Of a stretch of DNA of 64,000 nt, positions 16,855 to 25,300 are shown piece after piece. The stretch covers positions 434,001-498,000 of the forward strand of contig NZ_JBHSDY010000002.1 in assembly GCF_042651965.1 (NCBI RefSeq), read 5' to 3'. This stretch comes from Castellaniella hirudinis (GTDB taxonomy: Bacteria > Pseudomonadota > Gammaproteobacteria > Burkholderiales > Burkholderiaceae_B). The translations under genes and the position numbers were made by a program. Position 1 is the stretch's first letter, and the number at the start of each line of letters is the position of its first letter. The notes beneath the pieces are model-generated. The model did no database searches. It saw only the letters and a program-made list of their open reading frames with translations, and was not told the origin of the DNA.

Positions 16855-17975
16855 TGCATCGCCTGGATGTCGCCATCGTCGGCGCGGGTGCGGCCGGCAT
16901 CGGCATGGCGCTGGCCTTGCAGAAAGTGCCGGGGCTCAAGTTCGGCGTGCTGGAGGCGGGCCGGGTGGGCGAGTCCTTCCGGCGCTGGCCGAAGCAGACG
17001 TGCTTCATCACGCCGTCTTTTCATAGCAATCCCTTTGGATTGGCTGATCTGAATGCCGTGAACGAACCGAGTTCGCCCGCGATACACAGCGGCGCGGAGC
17101 ATCTGAGCGGTGTGCAATACGCGGAGTATCTGGCTTTCATCGCCAAGGGGCATGAATTGCCCATCGCTGTTGACTGCAAGGTCGAAGCGGTGGGAGCCGT
17201 GCCAGGTGGCAGCTTCATCCTGGATACGCCCAAGGGAAAACTGCAGGCCCGCTTCCTCATCTGGGCCACGGGGGAATTCCAGTTCCCCGACCTGGCGCCC
17301 TTCTCCGGCGCACAATGGTGCCCGCACTATGCACAGGTGGCTGACTGGACGCGCTTCAAGGCCCGCCGCTACACGGTGATCGGCGGCTACGAAAGCGGCG
17401 TGGATTCGGCCGTCAATCTGGTCAAGCTCGGGCGCACGGTTCGGCTGCTCGCGCGCAAGTCGACCTGGGACCCACAAGCGCCACACGATCCCAGCTTGTC
17501 GCTCTCGCCCTACAGCCGCCAGCGGCTCTATGAAGCGGTCGATACCGGCCGGCTGGAGATCGTCTTCGGCGTGGACGTCATCGGTGTGACGCAAAACGAA
17601 GGCGGCGGCTTTCGCATCCATGCGGGCGACGGCCGGTACTGGGACGAGCGGAAGGCCCCCATCCTGGGAACAGGGTTCGTCAAGGGCGGCGGCGCGCAGC
17701 AAATCTCCGAGCTCTGGGACTGGGATGAAGACGGACGCGTGCTGCTCTCCGAGGCCGACGAATCGACCATCACGCCGGGCCTCTTCCTGGTCGGTCCGCA
17801 GGTGCGCCACGATAAACGTATTTACTGCTTCATCTATAAGTTCCGCCAGCGCTTCGGCTTGATTGCCGAAAGCATCGGACTGTGCCTGGACTTGGAGACG
17901 AGCGCCTTGAAGTCGAGCGGCAACGCCTGGGGGCCGTTCGGCAATAGTGAATGCTGCGAGGGTTGTGAATGCTGA
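16854..17975 (+). CDS. FAD-dependent NAD(P)-binding oxidoreductase (flavin monooxygenase-like)
   Basis: 373 residues beginning one base into the L36 stop codon. The FAD motif GAGAAGIGMALAL lies near residue 10, a second dinucleotide motif (VIGGYESGVDSAVNL) near residue 180, and the C-terminus is Cys-rich (ECCEGCEC). The fold matches flavin monooxygenases and related oxidoreductases. No substrate can be assigned. The Cys-rich tail may bind metal or form a redox-active pair. It overlaps the following BASS/ACR3-like transporter gene by seven bases, so the two probably act together. Confidence 0.82.
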   Translation: MHRLDVAIVGAGAAGIGMALALQKVPGLKFGVLEAGRVGESFRRWPKQTCFITPSFHSNPFGLADLNAVNEPSSPAIHSGAEHLSGVQYAEYLAFIAKGHELPIAVDCKVEAVGAVPGGSFILDTPKGKLQARFLIWATGEFQFPDLAPFSGAQWCPHYAQVADWTRFKARRYTVIGGYESGVDSAVNLVKLGRTVRLLARKSTWDPQAPHDPSLSLSPYSRQRLYEAVDTGRLEIVFGVDVIGVTQNEGGGFRIHAGDGRYWDERKAPILGTGFVKGGGAQQISELWDWDEDGRVLLSEADESTITPGLFLVGPQVRHDKRIYCFIYKFRQRFGLIAESIGLCLDLETSALKSSGNAWGPFGNSECCEGCEC

Positions 17976-19003
17976 ACACCCTCAAAAGCATTATCGGCGC
18001 CTCCTGGATTTCCCTGTTGCTCATCGCCAGCATCCTGATCGGCGCCGTTCTCGGCGGGCGTTGGCCTGACGCCGCAGGGCTGCTGGGCGACCAGGTGGAC
18101 CGCACCCTGCTGGCCCTGATCGGGCTGCTTTTTTTCGGCGTGCGCTTCGAGGCCATCGCTCGTGTCCGGGGCCGACTGCGCACCGTCGGCCTGATCCTCA
18201 TCGCGAACTTCCTGTTCGTCCCCACGATCGGCTACGCCATTGCGTCCATGCTGTTACCCGCGCAGCCACTGTTCATGGTCGGCCTGATGATTTATTTCAT
18301 GTCGCCTTGCACGGACTGGTTCCTCGGGTTCACGCGATTGGCCCAGGGCAACGTCGCCCTGGGCACGGCGCTCATTCCCATCAACATGGCGGTGCAGTTG
18401 CTGCTGTATCCGATCTACTTGCAGTTGTTCACCCGCAGCCTCGTTCAGGTTCAGGCCGGCATGATCGGCGACACCCTGTTGCACTGGTTTCTCGTGCCCT
18501 TCGTCATCGCCGTCACGGCCCATTACGGCCTGCGTTGGCTGGTGGGCGCCGAGCGATTCCACAGCCTGCTGATCCGCATCGACCAGGCCATCCCCTGGGT
18601 CATCGCGCTACTTGTCATGGAGATCTTTGCCGCCCACATTGCCGTCATTCTGGAACACCGCTCCGTCTTCGCCTGGATTTTGCTGGCCGTCTTCGTTTTC
18701 TTCGTCCTCACCTTTTTCCTGGGCGAAGGCATCAGCCGGGGCGCCCGCCTTGCCTACACCGACCATGCCCTGCTCACGATGAGCATCGCCGCGCGCAATG
18801 CGCCGCTCATGCTGGCGGTGACCATGGCTGCGCTTCCCGGCCAGCCACTGATCTATGCGGCACTCATCATCGGCATGCTGGTCGAGTTTCCCCACCTGAC
18901 CGCGCTGCAGCGCGTGCTGCTCGGCCAGCGTCAGCGTAACGCAGCGTCCGGAATGACATTTGCCGGCCCCCGCTCATCCCATCCATTCTCGAGGCGCCCA
19001 TGA
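17969..19003 (+). CDS. BASS/ACR3-superfamily membrane transporter
   Basis: 344 residues with about ten hydrophobic segments. FMSPCTDWFLGFTRLAQGN is a signature region of the bile-acid:sodium symporter / arsenite permease superfamily, with the Pro-Cys of ACR3 proteins. The rest is less like true ACR3, and no arsR or arsC is nearby, so arsenite export should not be assumed. It is translationally coupled to a flavoprotein upstream and a gamma carbonic anhydrase downstream. A role in anion transport, including bicarbonate, is possible but not shown. Confidence 0.8.
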   Translation: MLNTLKSIIGASWISLLLIASILIGAVLGGRWPDAAGLLGDQVDRTLLALIGLLFFGVRFEAIARVRGRLRTVGLILIANFLFVPTIGYAIASMLLPAQPLFMVGLMIYFMSPCTDWFLGFTRLAQGNVALGTALIPINMAVQLLLYPIYLQLFTRSLVQVQAGMIGDTLLHWFLVPFVIAVTAHYGLRWLVGAERFHSLLIRIDQAIPWVIALLVMEIFAAHIAVILEHRSVFAWILLAVFVFFVLTFFLGEGISRGARLAYTDHALLTMSIAARNAPLMLAVTMAALPGQPLIYAALIIGMLVEFPHLTALQRVLLGQRQRNAASGMTFAGPRSSHPFSRRP

Positions 19004-19560
19004 TCCGAAAGAATCCCCACGGCGATCTGCCACGCGTCCATCCGAGCGCCTTCGTCGATCCTACCGCCATCCTGTGCGGCAAAGTCGTCATCGAAGAAAA
19101 CGTCTTCATCGGCCCGTATGCCGTCATCCGGGCCGATGAGGTGGACGCCGAAGGGAATCTGGCGCCGATTGTCATCGGTGCGCATTCGAACATCCAGGAC
19201 GGCGTGGTCATCCACGCCAAGTCCGGCTCGCCGGTGACCATCGGCCAGCACACCTCGATTGCGCACCGGGCCATCGTGCATGGGCCTTGTCATGTTGGAA
19301 ACGGCGCCTTCATCGGCTTTAACAGCGTACTGTTTAATTGCACCATCGACGACGGTTGCTTGATCCGCTACAACGCCGTGGTCGACGGCTGTCACCTGCC
19401 GGCCGGCTTCTACGTGCCGTCCACCGAGCGCATCGGCGCGATGACCAACCTGGACGCGCTGCCGCGAATCACGGCGGATGCGAGCGAATTTTCTGAGGAC
19501 GTGGCCCACACCAACAATAGCCTTGTGCTCGGCTACAAGGCCATCCAAAACGAACTCTAG
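19000..19560 (+). CDS. Gamma carbonic anhydrase family protein
   Basis: 186 residues of left-handed beta-helix hexapeptide repeats. The three metal-ligand His of gamma carbonic anhydrases are present with normal spacing: H72 (VVIHAK), H89 and H94 (SIAHRAIVHG). These enzymes interconvert CO2 and bicarbonate and can use iron or cobalt in place of zinc. A paralogue induced by zinc shortage can therefore stand in for zinc-only beta forms, and this family is a known member of Zur-linked clusters. Its ATG overlaps the upstream transporter stop by four bases. Confidence 0.88.
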   Translation: MIRKNPHGDLPRVHPSAFVDPTAILCGKVVIEENVFIGPYAVIRADEVDAEGNLAPIVIGAHSNIQDGVVIHAKSGSPVTIGQHTSIAHRAIVHGPCHVGNGAFIGFNSVLFNCTIDDGCLIRYNAVVDGCHLPAGFYVPSTERIGAMTNLDALPRITADASEFSEDVAHTNNSLVLGYKAIQNEL

Positions 19561-19563
19561 AAC

Positions 19564-19746
19564 ATGAACGACATCACAGCAAAAGAGCTATCCAGTGCCC
19601 CCGCCCTCAGGGCCGCCTTTCAGATCCTTAAAGAGACTGTGCCGTATCGACTGAAGACCATCGTGGCAGCACGCGTATGGACGCTGTACGAAGGTCGATT
19701 GCGAGCATCGGCACCATATGGAATCACGACAAGGACGCAAGTATGA
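19564..19746 (+). CDS. Small 60-residue ORF between gamma-CA and hisI2
   Basis: The ATG is three bases after the carbonic anhydrase stop, and the stop overlaps the hisI2 start by four bases (ATGA). Both features are typical of a translated operon gene. The protein (MNDITAKELSSAPALRAAF...) is mixed helical and charged, with no Cys, no signal and no membrane segment. It matches no family I know and could be a truncated gene or a new small protein. Confidence 0.45.
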   Translation: MNDITAKELSSAPALRAAFQILKETVPYRLKTIVAARVWTLYEGRLRASAPYGITTRTQV

Positions 19747-20282
19747 ACACATCAGATAACCCTCTGGACAGCGCAACAGATCGCGGTGGGCCTCGCAGCA
19801 CACCTCAGCCTCTGCATTTCGCTGCTCGTACCTCGATCGAACAGGTCGAGGAAGGCAGTGAGTTGGCCCCCAAGTTCGATCGTGACGGGTTGATTCCTTG
19901 CGTGACGACCGATGCGCAGACCGGCGACGTACTGATGCTGGGCTACATGAACGCCGAAGCCCTGCGCTTGACCGTCCAGACGGGTGAAGCCCACTACTGG
20001 AGCCGGTCACGCCAAACGGTATGGCACAAAGGCGCCACCAGTGGCCTGGTGCAGATGGTCGAAGAACTACGGATTGATGACGATCAGGATTCGGTCTGGC
20101 TGCGCGTGCACGTCGCGGGCTCTGGCGCAAGCTGTCATGTGGGTTACCGGTCCTGCTTTTATCGGCGCGTTCCGGTCGGCAAGGAGCACGGCCAAGGTGA
20201 TAGCTTGATCTTCACCGAGACTGAGAGAACTTTCGACCCGACCCAAGTCTACGGTGATGCGCCCAATCCCACCATTCTGTAG
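19743..20282 (+). CDS. hisI: Phosphoribosyl-AMP cyclohydrolase paralogue (HisI2)
   Basis: 179 residues. The HisI domain spans about 42-145 (FDRDGLIPCVTTD, GEAHYWSRSRQTVWHKGATSG, ASCHVGYRSCF). HisI performs the third step of histidine synthesis and normally binds zinc through three Cys. C131 and C138 are kept, but the usual PDCDxD motif reads IDDDQD here, with Asp113 in place of the first Cys. This fits a variant adapted to low zinc, as reported for PRA-CH paralogues in COG0523/Zur clusters. There is an N-terminal extension of about 40 residues. No other his gene is nearby, so this is a second copy. Confidence 0.88.
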   Translation: MNTSDNPLDSATDRGGPRSTPQPLHFAARTSIEQVEEGSELAPKFDRDGLIPCVTTDAQTGDVLMLGYMNAEALRLTVQTGEAHYWSRSRQTVWHKGATSGLVQMVEELRIDDDQDSVWLRVHVAGSGASCHVGYRSCFYRRVPVGKEHGQGDSLIFTETERTFDPTQVYGDAPNPTIL

Positions 20283-20318
20283 AAAACAGCCCCCAGTTTT
20301 TAAGAGATTTCCCCATGA

Positions 20319-20528
20319 GACAACCTGCCACAGGCGCCGCTGACCCAGGACCGTTCCATCACTGACTACGCCAAGGCGTTCAAGGCTGCCGGGTTCCTGG
20401 TCACGGCAAAGAAGTTCGCTTTTGACGGTTTCCTGCCCTATACCCCGGAAGGCTGGATGCCGGATTTTCAAGGCACGCTGGACTACTACACCGACACCAA
20501 GATCATGTTCTGTCTGGTCAAGGCATGA
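20319..20528 (+). pseudogene. C-terminal fragment of an unidentified protein
   Basis: A frame open from 20319 to the TGA at 20526 encodes DRSITDYAKAFKAAGF...KIMFCLVKA, which looks like the end of a folded protein but has no start codon. An ATG at 20315 lies in another frame. It follows hisI2 by 36 bp and lies in a stretch (20283-20719) without an intact gene. The family was not recognised. Confidence 0.4.
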
Positions 20529-20565
20529 TCTTGCACCGTGGGCAACCGACAGGAGAGGATGCGCA

Positions 20566-20625
20566 ATGGCTTACGACCCCGACAACATTTTCGCCAGGAT
20601 CCTAAGGGGCGAAGCGCCGGTTACC
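20566..20625 (+). pseudogene. N-terminal remnant of a HIT-family hydrolase gene
   Basis: The ATG at 20566 has a strong AGGAGAGGA site upstream and opens MAYDPDNIFARILRGEAP, the conserved N-terminus of HIT-family (histidine triad) proteins. After about 19 codons the similarity stops and no HIT motif follows, so the gene is truncated. The following bases up to the convergent DUF2149 gene carry nothing I recognise. This marks a recombination or deletion junction at the end of the low-zinc operon. Confidence 0.6.
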
Positions 20626-20719
20626 CTGCTTCTTCGCCATGAAGTCGATTTTTCTGCTTCCGGCGGAAGGTGGCTTTGTTGCATCGACGTGAAGGCGTGT
20701 CAGGGCTTACGCCGTAGGT

Positions 20720-21082
20720 CTATTGCGCCTCGGATGGCGATGGGTTATCCGGCACGTAGATGATCTCCCCGCTTTGCAAGCGGTACGCGGTGCCCACGCG
20801 CTCGCCCTGGCGCGAGCCGGCCTGGGCGTCACCGGCCACATAGCGCGATACCTTGCCTGCTTCGCGCGTGATGATCTCCATGTCGGGCTTGCCCGGATTC
20901 TTGACCATCGTGAAGTCCTTGGCCGTCAGCAGGTCGGCCATCTTCAGGTTCGAAACCAGCGCGATCATAAGAGCCAGCGCAAAGACCAGTGCCACATCGA
21001 AGAGGTTGATCAGGAAACCCAGCGGATCCATGTCATCGCTGTTTGCGCTCGTGCCGCGCAGTATGGAACGGCGCCGGCTCAT
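20720..21082 (-). CDS. DUF2149 protein, ExbD-like partner of MotA/TolQ channel
   Basis: 120 residues. A short basic N-terminus (MSRRRS) leads to one membrane helix (about 20-45) with an Asp in its first turns (INLFDVALVF, D29), then a soluble domain of about 70 residues. This is the topology of ExbD/TolR, whose single-helix Asp carries protons. DUF2149 genes are known beside MotA/TolQ/ExbB and CobN-like genes. It is the last gene of the four-gene minus-strand operon and overlaps the channel gene by four bases. It most likely forms the stator or rotor partner that powers the CobN-like protein; this is inference from topology and context. Confidence 0.85.
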   Translation of the reverse strand: MSRRRSILRGTSANSDDMDPLGFLINLFDVALVFALALMIALVSNLKMADLLTAKDFTMVKNPGKPDMEIITREAGKVSRYVAGDAQAGSRQGERVGTAYRLQSGEIIYVPDNPSPSEAQ

Positions 21083-21681
21083 GGCTTGTCCCGCAGCTTG
21101 CTGCTCAAAAACTCCAGCAGCGACAGGTCATCGAGCGCCCAGCGGCCGGCGCTCTGGTGCAGCAGGAATCCAATCGCGCCGATCACCAGGCCCACCACGG
21201 TCGTGGCAAAGGCGACCTCCATCTTGCGTGCGAGCAGGCTGATGTCGCCCGCGGCCAGGCCGACGAGCGCCGGGCCCAGTGGAATCAAGGTGCCCATGAG
21301 CCCCAGCAAAGGGCCGATCCGGGTCATCGTCCGATACAGCGCCAGTTGCCGATCCGAGTTCAGCTCGAATTCGGTGATCACCCGCTCGTGCCAGGCCGCA
21401 TCGGCGGGCGCCTGGCGCAGGGCGGCTACCGCGCGCTGCAGCGGCTGGTCCGCGCCGCGCCCGACATCGAGTGCTTCGATCAGCGTATCGATGTCCGCCT
21501 CGGGCAGATGGCCATTTCGATCCACACCAATGCGTCGACGCCGGCGCACTCGATCAGACCAGCGGCCATAATAGCCGCCGGCGGCCAGCAGGCCGCGCAC
21601 AAGCAGATAGAGGATGGCGACCACGACGGGCACCTGCAACGCGGCGGCGATCCAGCTCAGGATTTGTATCAGTTGTTCCAA
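21079..21681 (-). CDS. MotA/TolQ/ExbB proton channel family protein
   Basis: About 200 residues from TTG 21681, which almost abuts the stop of the upstream gene; no in-frame ATG gives a sensible start. It has three hydrophobic regions: an N-terminal helix (IQILSWIAAALQVPVVVAIL), then the paired helices around RIGPLLGLMGTLIPLGPAL and MEVAFATTVVGLVIGAIGFLL, which carry the TolQ/ExbB signature. Such proteins form a proton channel that drives TonB-, Tol- or flagellar-type motion. Here no TonB gene is adjacent; its partners are DUF2149 and a CobN-like chelatase. Confidence 0.9.
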   Translation of the reverse strand: MEQLIQILSWIAAALQVPVVVAILYLLVRGLLAAGGYYGRWSDRVRRRRRIGVDRNGHLPEADIDTLIEALDVGRGADQPLQRAVAALRQAPADAAWHERVITEFELNSDRQLALYRTMTRIGPLLGLMGTLIPLGPALVGLAAGDISLLARKMEVAFATTVVGLVIGAIGFLLHQSAGRWALDDLSLLEFLSSKLRDKP

Positions 21682-21682
21682 T

Positions 21683-22351
21683 TCATCGATTCCAAGTAGA
21701 GCGGCGCAGCCAAAGCCAGCCCAGCGCCATGAAGACAAAGACGATAATCGCCAGCACACCCAGCCGCGCCCACATGGCGGGCGTCGGGTCCGCCGGCAGC
21801 GCCTGGGCGGGCCTGGCCAGCCAGAGCCCGATGGCCGCCTGCACGATATACAGGGCGACACGCAGGCCCGAGCGCATGAGCGGGTCCGGCAACAACACGC
21901 GCAGCAGGCAGGCGGCCGCGACAAACAAGCCGGCAAACACGACCACGCACGCCCACGACACCAGGGCGTAGTCCAGGCCTTCGGTGGTCAGCATGGCCGC
22001 CACCTGCCCGAAGAACAGGATGGCCAGCAGAGTCGGCGGCGGGCAAGCGCCCACGATGCGCCACTTCAGGCCCGCCCTGCCCTGGGCAGCCGCGACCGCC
22101 TGGCCGCCAAAGACCAGCGCTTCGAGCAGCAAGAGCGCGGATAAGTCCAGCCGCCTTTGCGGGTCGGATACCCAACTGGCCACTTGCGCCAAGCTGGTTC
22201 TGCTCGCCACATCGCCTGCCATCAGTATCCCTGCGCCCAGGACGATCGCCAGCACAGCCAGGCCGCGCAGGCGCAGGGCCGACATTTGCGCCGCGGCCAA
22301 CGCGATGCACACGGCCGCCAGCACGAACACGAGAAGCTGGACCAGATTCAA
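21683..22351 (-). CDS. Polytopic membrane protein of the CobN-like operon
   Basis: 222 residues with about six hydrophobic segments (for example MNLVQLLVFVLAAVCIALAA at the start and LGVLAIIVFVFMALGWLWL near the end). No family was recognised. Its ATG overlaps the end of the CobN-like gene by four bases, and its stop is next to the channel gene start, so it is translated with them. It may anchor or organise the chelatase-motor complex, or form a pore for the released metal or ligand. Both are speculation. Confidence 0.75.
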   Translation of the reverse strand: MNLVQLLVFVLAAVCIALAAAQMSALRLRGLAVLAIVLGAGILMAGDVASRTSLAQVASWVSDPQRRLDLSALLLLEALVFGGQAVAAAQGRAGLKWRIVGACPPPTLLAILFFGQVAAMLTTEGLDYALVSWACVVVFAGLFVAAACLLRVLLPDPLMRSGLRVALYIVQAAIGLWLARPAQALPADPTPAMWARLGVLAIIVFVFMALGWLWLRRSTWNR

Positions 22352-25300
22352 GCGCGTCTCCCGCCATCGGCATGGCGCCAGCGCACCCAGGCAATGACCG
22401 CAGCCAGCATCAGCAACAGGCCCAGCACCGCGCTCGCGGGTATGGCCAGCGCGCGCCAGGAGGACGGAGCGCCAGTCCGGTTCGTCTCGGGCGTTGGGCG
22501 AGGCTGCTGTCCAGGGTCCGAACCGGAACGCGAAGGCTCGGCAGCGCCGCCGGCCTTGCTCAAGACCATGCCCTTGTCGATGTCGATCAAGGTTCCTTCA
22601 TTGGCCTGCTGCAAGCGGTCCTCGTAGGGCCGGCGCTGCGCCGCATCGAGCCGCTGCGCGATGAAAGTGCGCAAGGCCTGGTTATCGTTGACGAACTCGG
22701 TGCCGCTCGCGCCAAAGCGCGCCACCAGTTCGGCATGCAGGTCTGCCACCGACTGCAGCACCTGCTCGCCGGGCTGCCAGTACCCTTTGCGCGCAGTCTC
22801 CAACATGACCGCTGTCATCTCCTGCAAGGCGTAGGGGCTGGTTTTCTCGAAAAACGCCCGTAGGCCCAGGTTCTGCGCATCCTGCACGTAAGTCTCGTAC
22901 AGGGCGTCCCACAGCGCGGGCCGGATGACTGAGGGCTTCATCACGTTCCAGCCGTACACATTCCTGAAGGTTTCGGCAAATGTTTCGGCCGAGGACGCGC
23001 CGCCCTGCGTCATGGCTTCGATATACGCGGGATTGAGCAGGGTCGAGCGCGCTTCGACGGCGATCGCGGCGCCCGCCTCGCGCATGGTCGGGCGCGAGGG
23101 ATTTCGCAGGTCGCTGAAGTATGCCGCCGGATCCTTGCCGGTGACCTCGCGCACCGCGAGGTTCAGTCCACCCATGAACTCGTAGACGTGGTCCAGCGAG
23201 ATCGGTCCCCAGGTATTGGACTGCAGCGGCTGGACCACCAGGTCGGTGCCGGCCAGGGCGGCGGCAAACACACCGGGCTGAAAGGCGCCCCACAAGTCGC
23301 CTTCACCATAGGCCGCACCCATGTTGTTCAGGTAGGTGCCGGCCACCTGCGAGTCATCCTGCCAGCGGTCGCCGGCTTCCACCATCCCCATGATGCCGGT
23401 GCCGTAGTTGCCATTGACGCCGCCAAAGACCCGAACCGAGGCAAAACGCCGGGCGTCCAGCGGCGACAGGCCCTGGTCCTTCAGTTCACGCTCCACAGCC
23501 CGCACGCCTTGCGCCACTGTGTTGTCCTCATCGCGCGCGCCGGCAGCCAGCGCCACGGCCTGGTTGATCAGATACAGGCGCGAGGCCGCCAGGTCGCGCA
23601 GCTGGCCGGAGGTCTGCACGACGACGTCGATGCGCGGGCGCCCGAGCTCAGATTTCGGAGTCAGGCGCAGGCTGGCGATACGCCCGAAGGGGTCGCGCAC
23701 AGGCTCCACCCCCAGCAGATAGAGGATTTGTGCGAGCGCCACGCCCTCGGTCTGGATGAAGTCGCCCGCCCACAGCGTGAAAGCGACCTTGCGTGGCCAA
23801 GCGCCCTCGTGCGCGGCCCGATGCTCGGCCAGCAACTGGTCGGCCAGGCGCGCGCCCACACGCCAGGCTTGCTCGGACGGCGTCTTCTCGGCGTCGATGG
23901 AAAACAGATTGCGGCCGGTGGGCAGCGCAGCGGGATTGGCGATGGGGTCGCCCCCTGAAGAAGGCGGGGTGAACCCGCCGGCCAGCGCGTTACCCAATGC
24001 GGACAGCTCGTGCGCCGGGCTGGCGGCCAGCAACTTCCTGTAGTTCGGGATGGCCAGCAGCCGGTCACGCAAGCTCAACACCGCCTGGGCAAACGCGCGT
24101 TCACGATCCTCGCGCCGCAGCGCCTCACGCTCCAGTGCGCGCTGCAGTCGTTCCAGGCCAGGCTGCGCCGCGGCCAGGCGTGCTCCCAGGTCCCCAGGCA
24201 GCGCCGGTGCCTCGGCCCAGAAGCGCACACTCTCAAGCGTATCGCGCAGTTGCGCCTCGTCCAGCGCGGCCACCTGTTGATCGTCCGCCTGCCCGCTCAT
24301 GCGCTCCAGCTCGGGCAGTTCGGTGCGTGCGCGCTCGGCCAAGGCCTGGCGCTTTTGCTCCGCTTGCTCTTGCGCTCGTGCCAGCACAGCCGGATCGTCC
24401 AGCAGATCCAGGACTGTGACGCGCACCGGCTCGGCCTGCATGGCCAGCAGCAACGCCCGTACATCCTTGTCGGCGGCGATATCCAGCCCCTTGGCCATCG
24501 CCGGGATGGCGCGCGCCACGCTACGCGCTTTCTCCAGCGCCTGTGGGTCGAGCGTGCGCACAGCCTGCTTGAATTTCTGATCAGAGCGTAAAGACTGGAG
24601 GAAGTCCCGTTTTTCCGGGTCGGACGCGGCACGCACCACGTGATCCAGAAAAGCACTATTGTCCGGCGTCGCCTGGCCAGGCGGCAACGCACCATCGGAG
24701 GAACGCGCGGCGCCCAGCGCGATGAAGCCCTTGATCAGATCCTCGTCGCTCGGTTGTTGTTGCGTCCGCTCCCAGGCTTGGGCCCGTTGCAGTTCAGCGT
24801 CGCTGACAACGCGTGCCAGCACCTGCCTTGGATCCGCGCCCACCGCGCTGGCCTCGGTGATCAATGCATCGGCCCGGCCCCGATAGTGCTCGGCCAGCCA
24901 TGCGGGACTATCAAGCTGCGTGCGCGCCACTGTCCCGCGCGCCACATCCAGCTCGGCCAGCGCCTGGATCAGCGCGTCCCGCCCCATGAGCCGCGCCGAG
25001 CCGCGCAGGTCTTGCGCGGAATACGGCGTGCCCAGCGTATAGAGCCCGGCTGTGATCTTGGCATGCTCCAGGGTCTCCATATGGTCGGCCAGTTGATGCA
25101 GCTGATCCGGGCCCCAGACCGCCTCCGCAGACAAGTCCAGGTCCTCGTTCAGCTTGAGTGCGACTGCCTGGCGCTGGATATCCCTGGCGTACTCGGCTTT
25201 CAACGCGGGACTTTCGGTACTGCCCCAGGCTTGCAACCGATCTCCCAGCTGTTTGGCATCGGCTTGTGCCCCGCCCTCGCGAAAGGGCGGTGTCAGGTGC

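Noticed and set aside
17969..19003. Calling the BASS/ACR3-like carrier an arsenite exporter
   Set aside because: No arsR, arsC or other arsenic gene is nearby and the operon is zinc controlled; the family is too broad.
20640..20719. Possible insertion-sequence end (GGCTTTGTTGCATCG)
   Set aside because: No matching opposite end or transposase fragment was seen.
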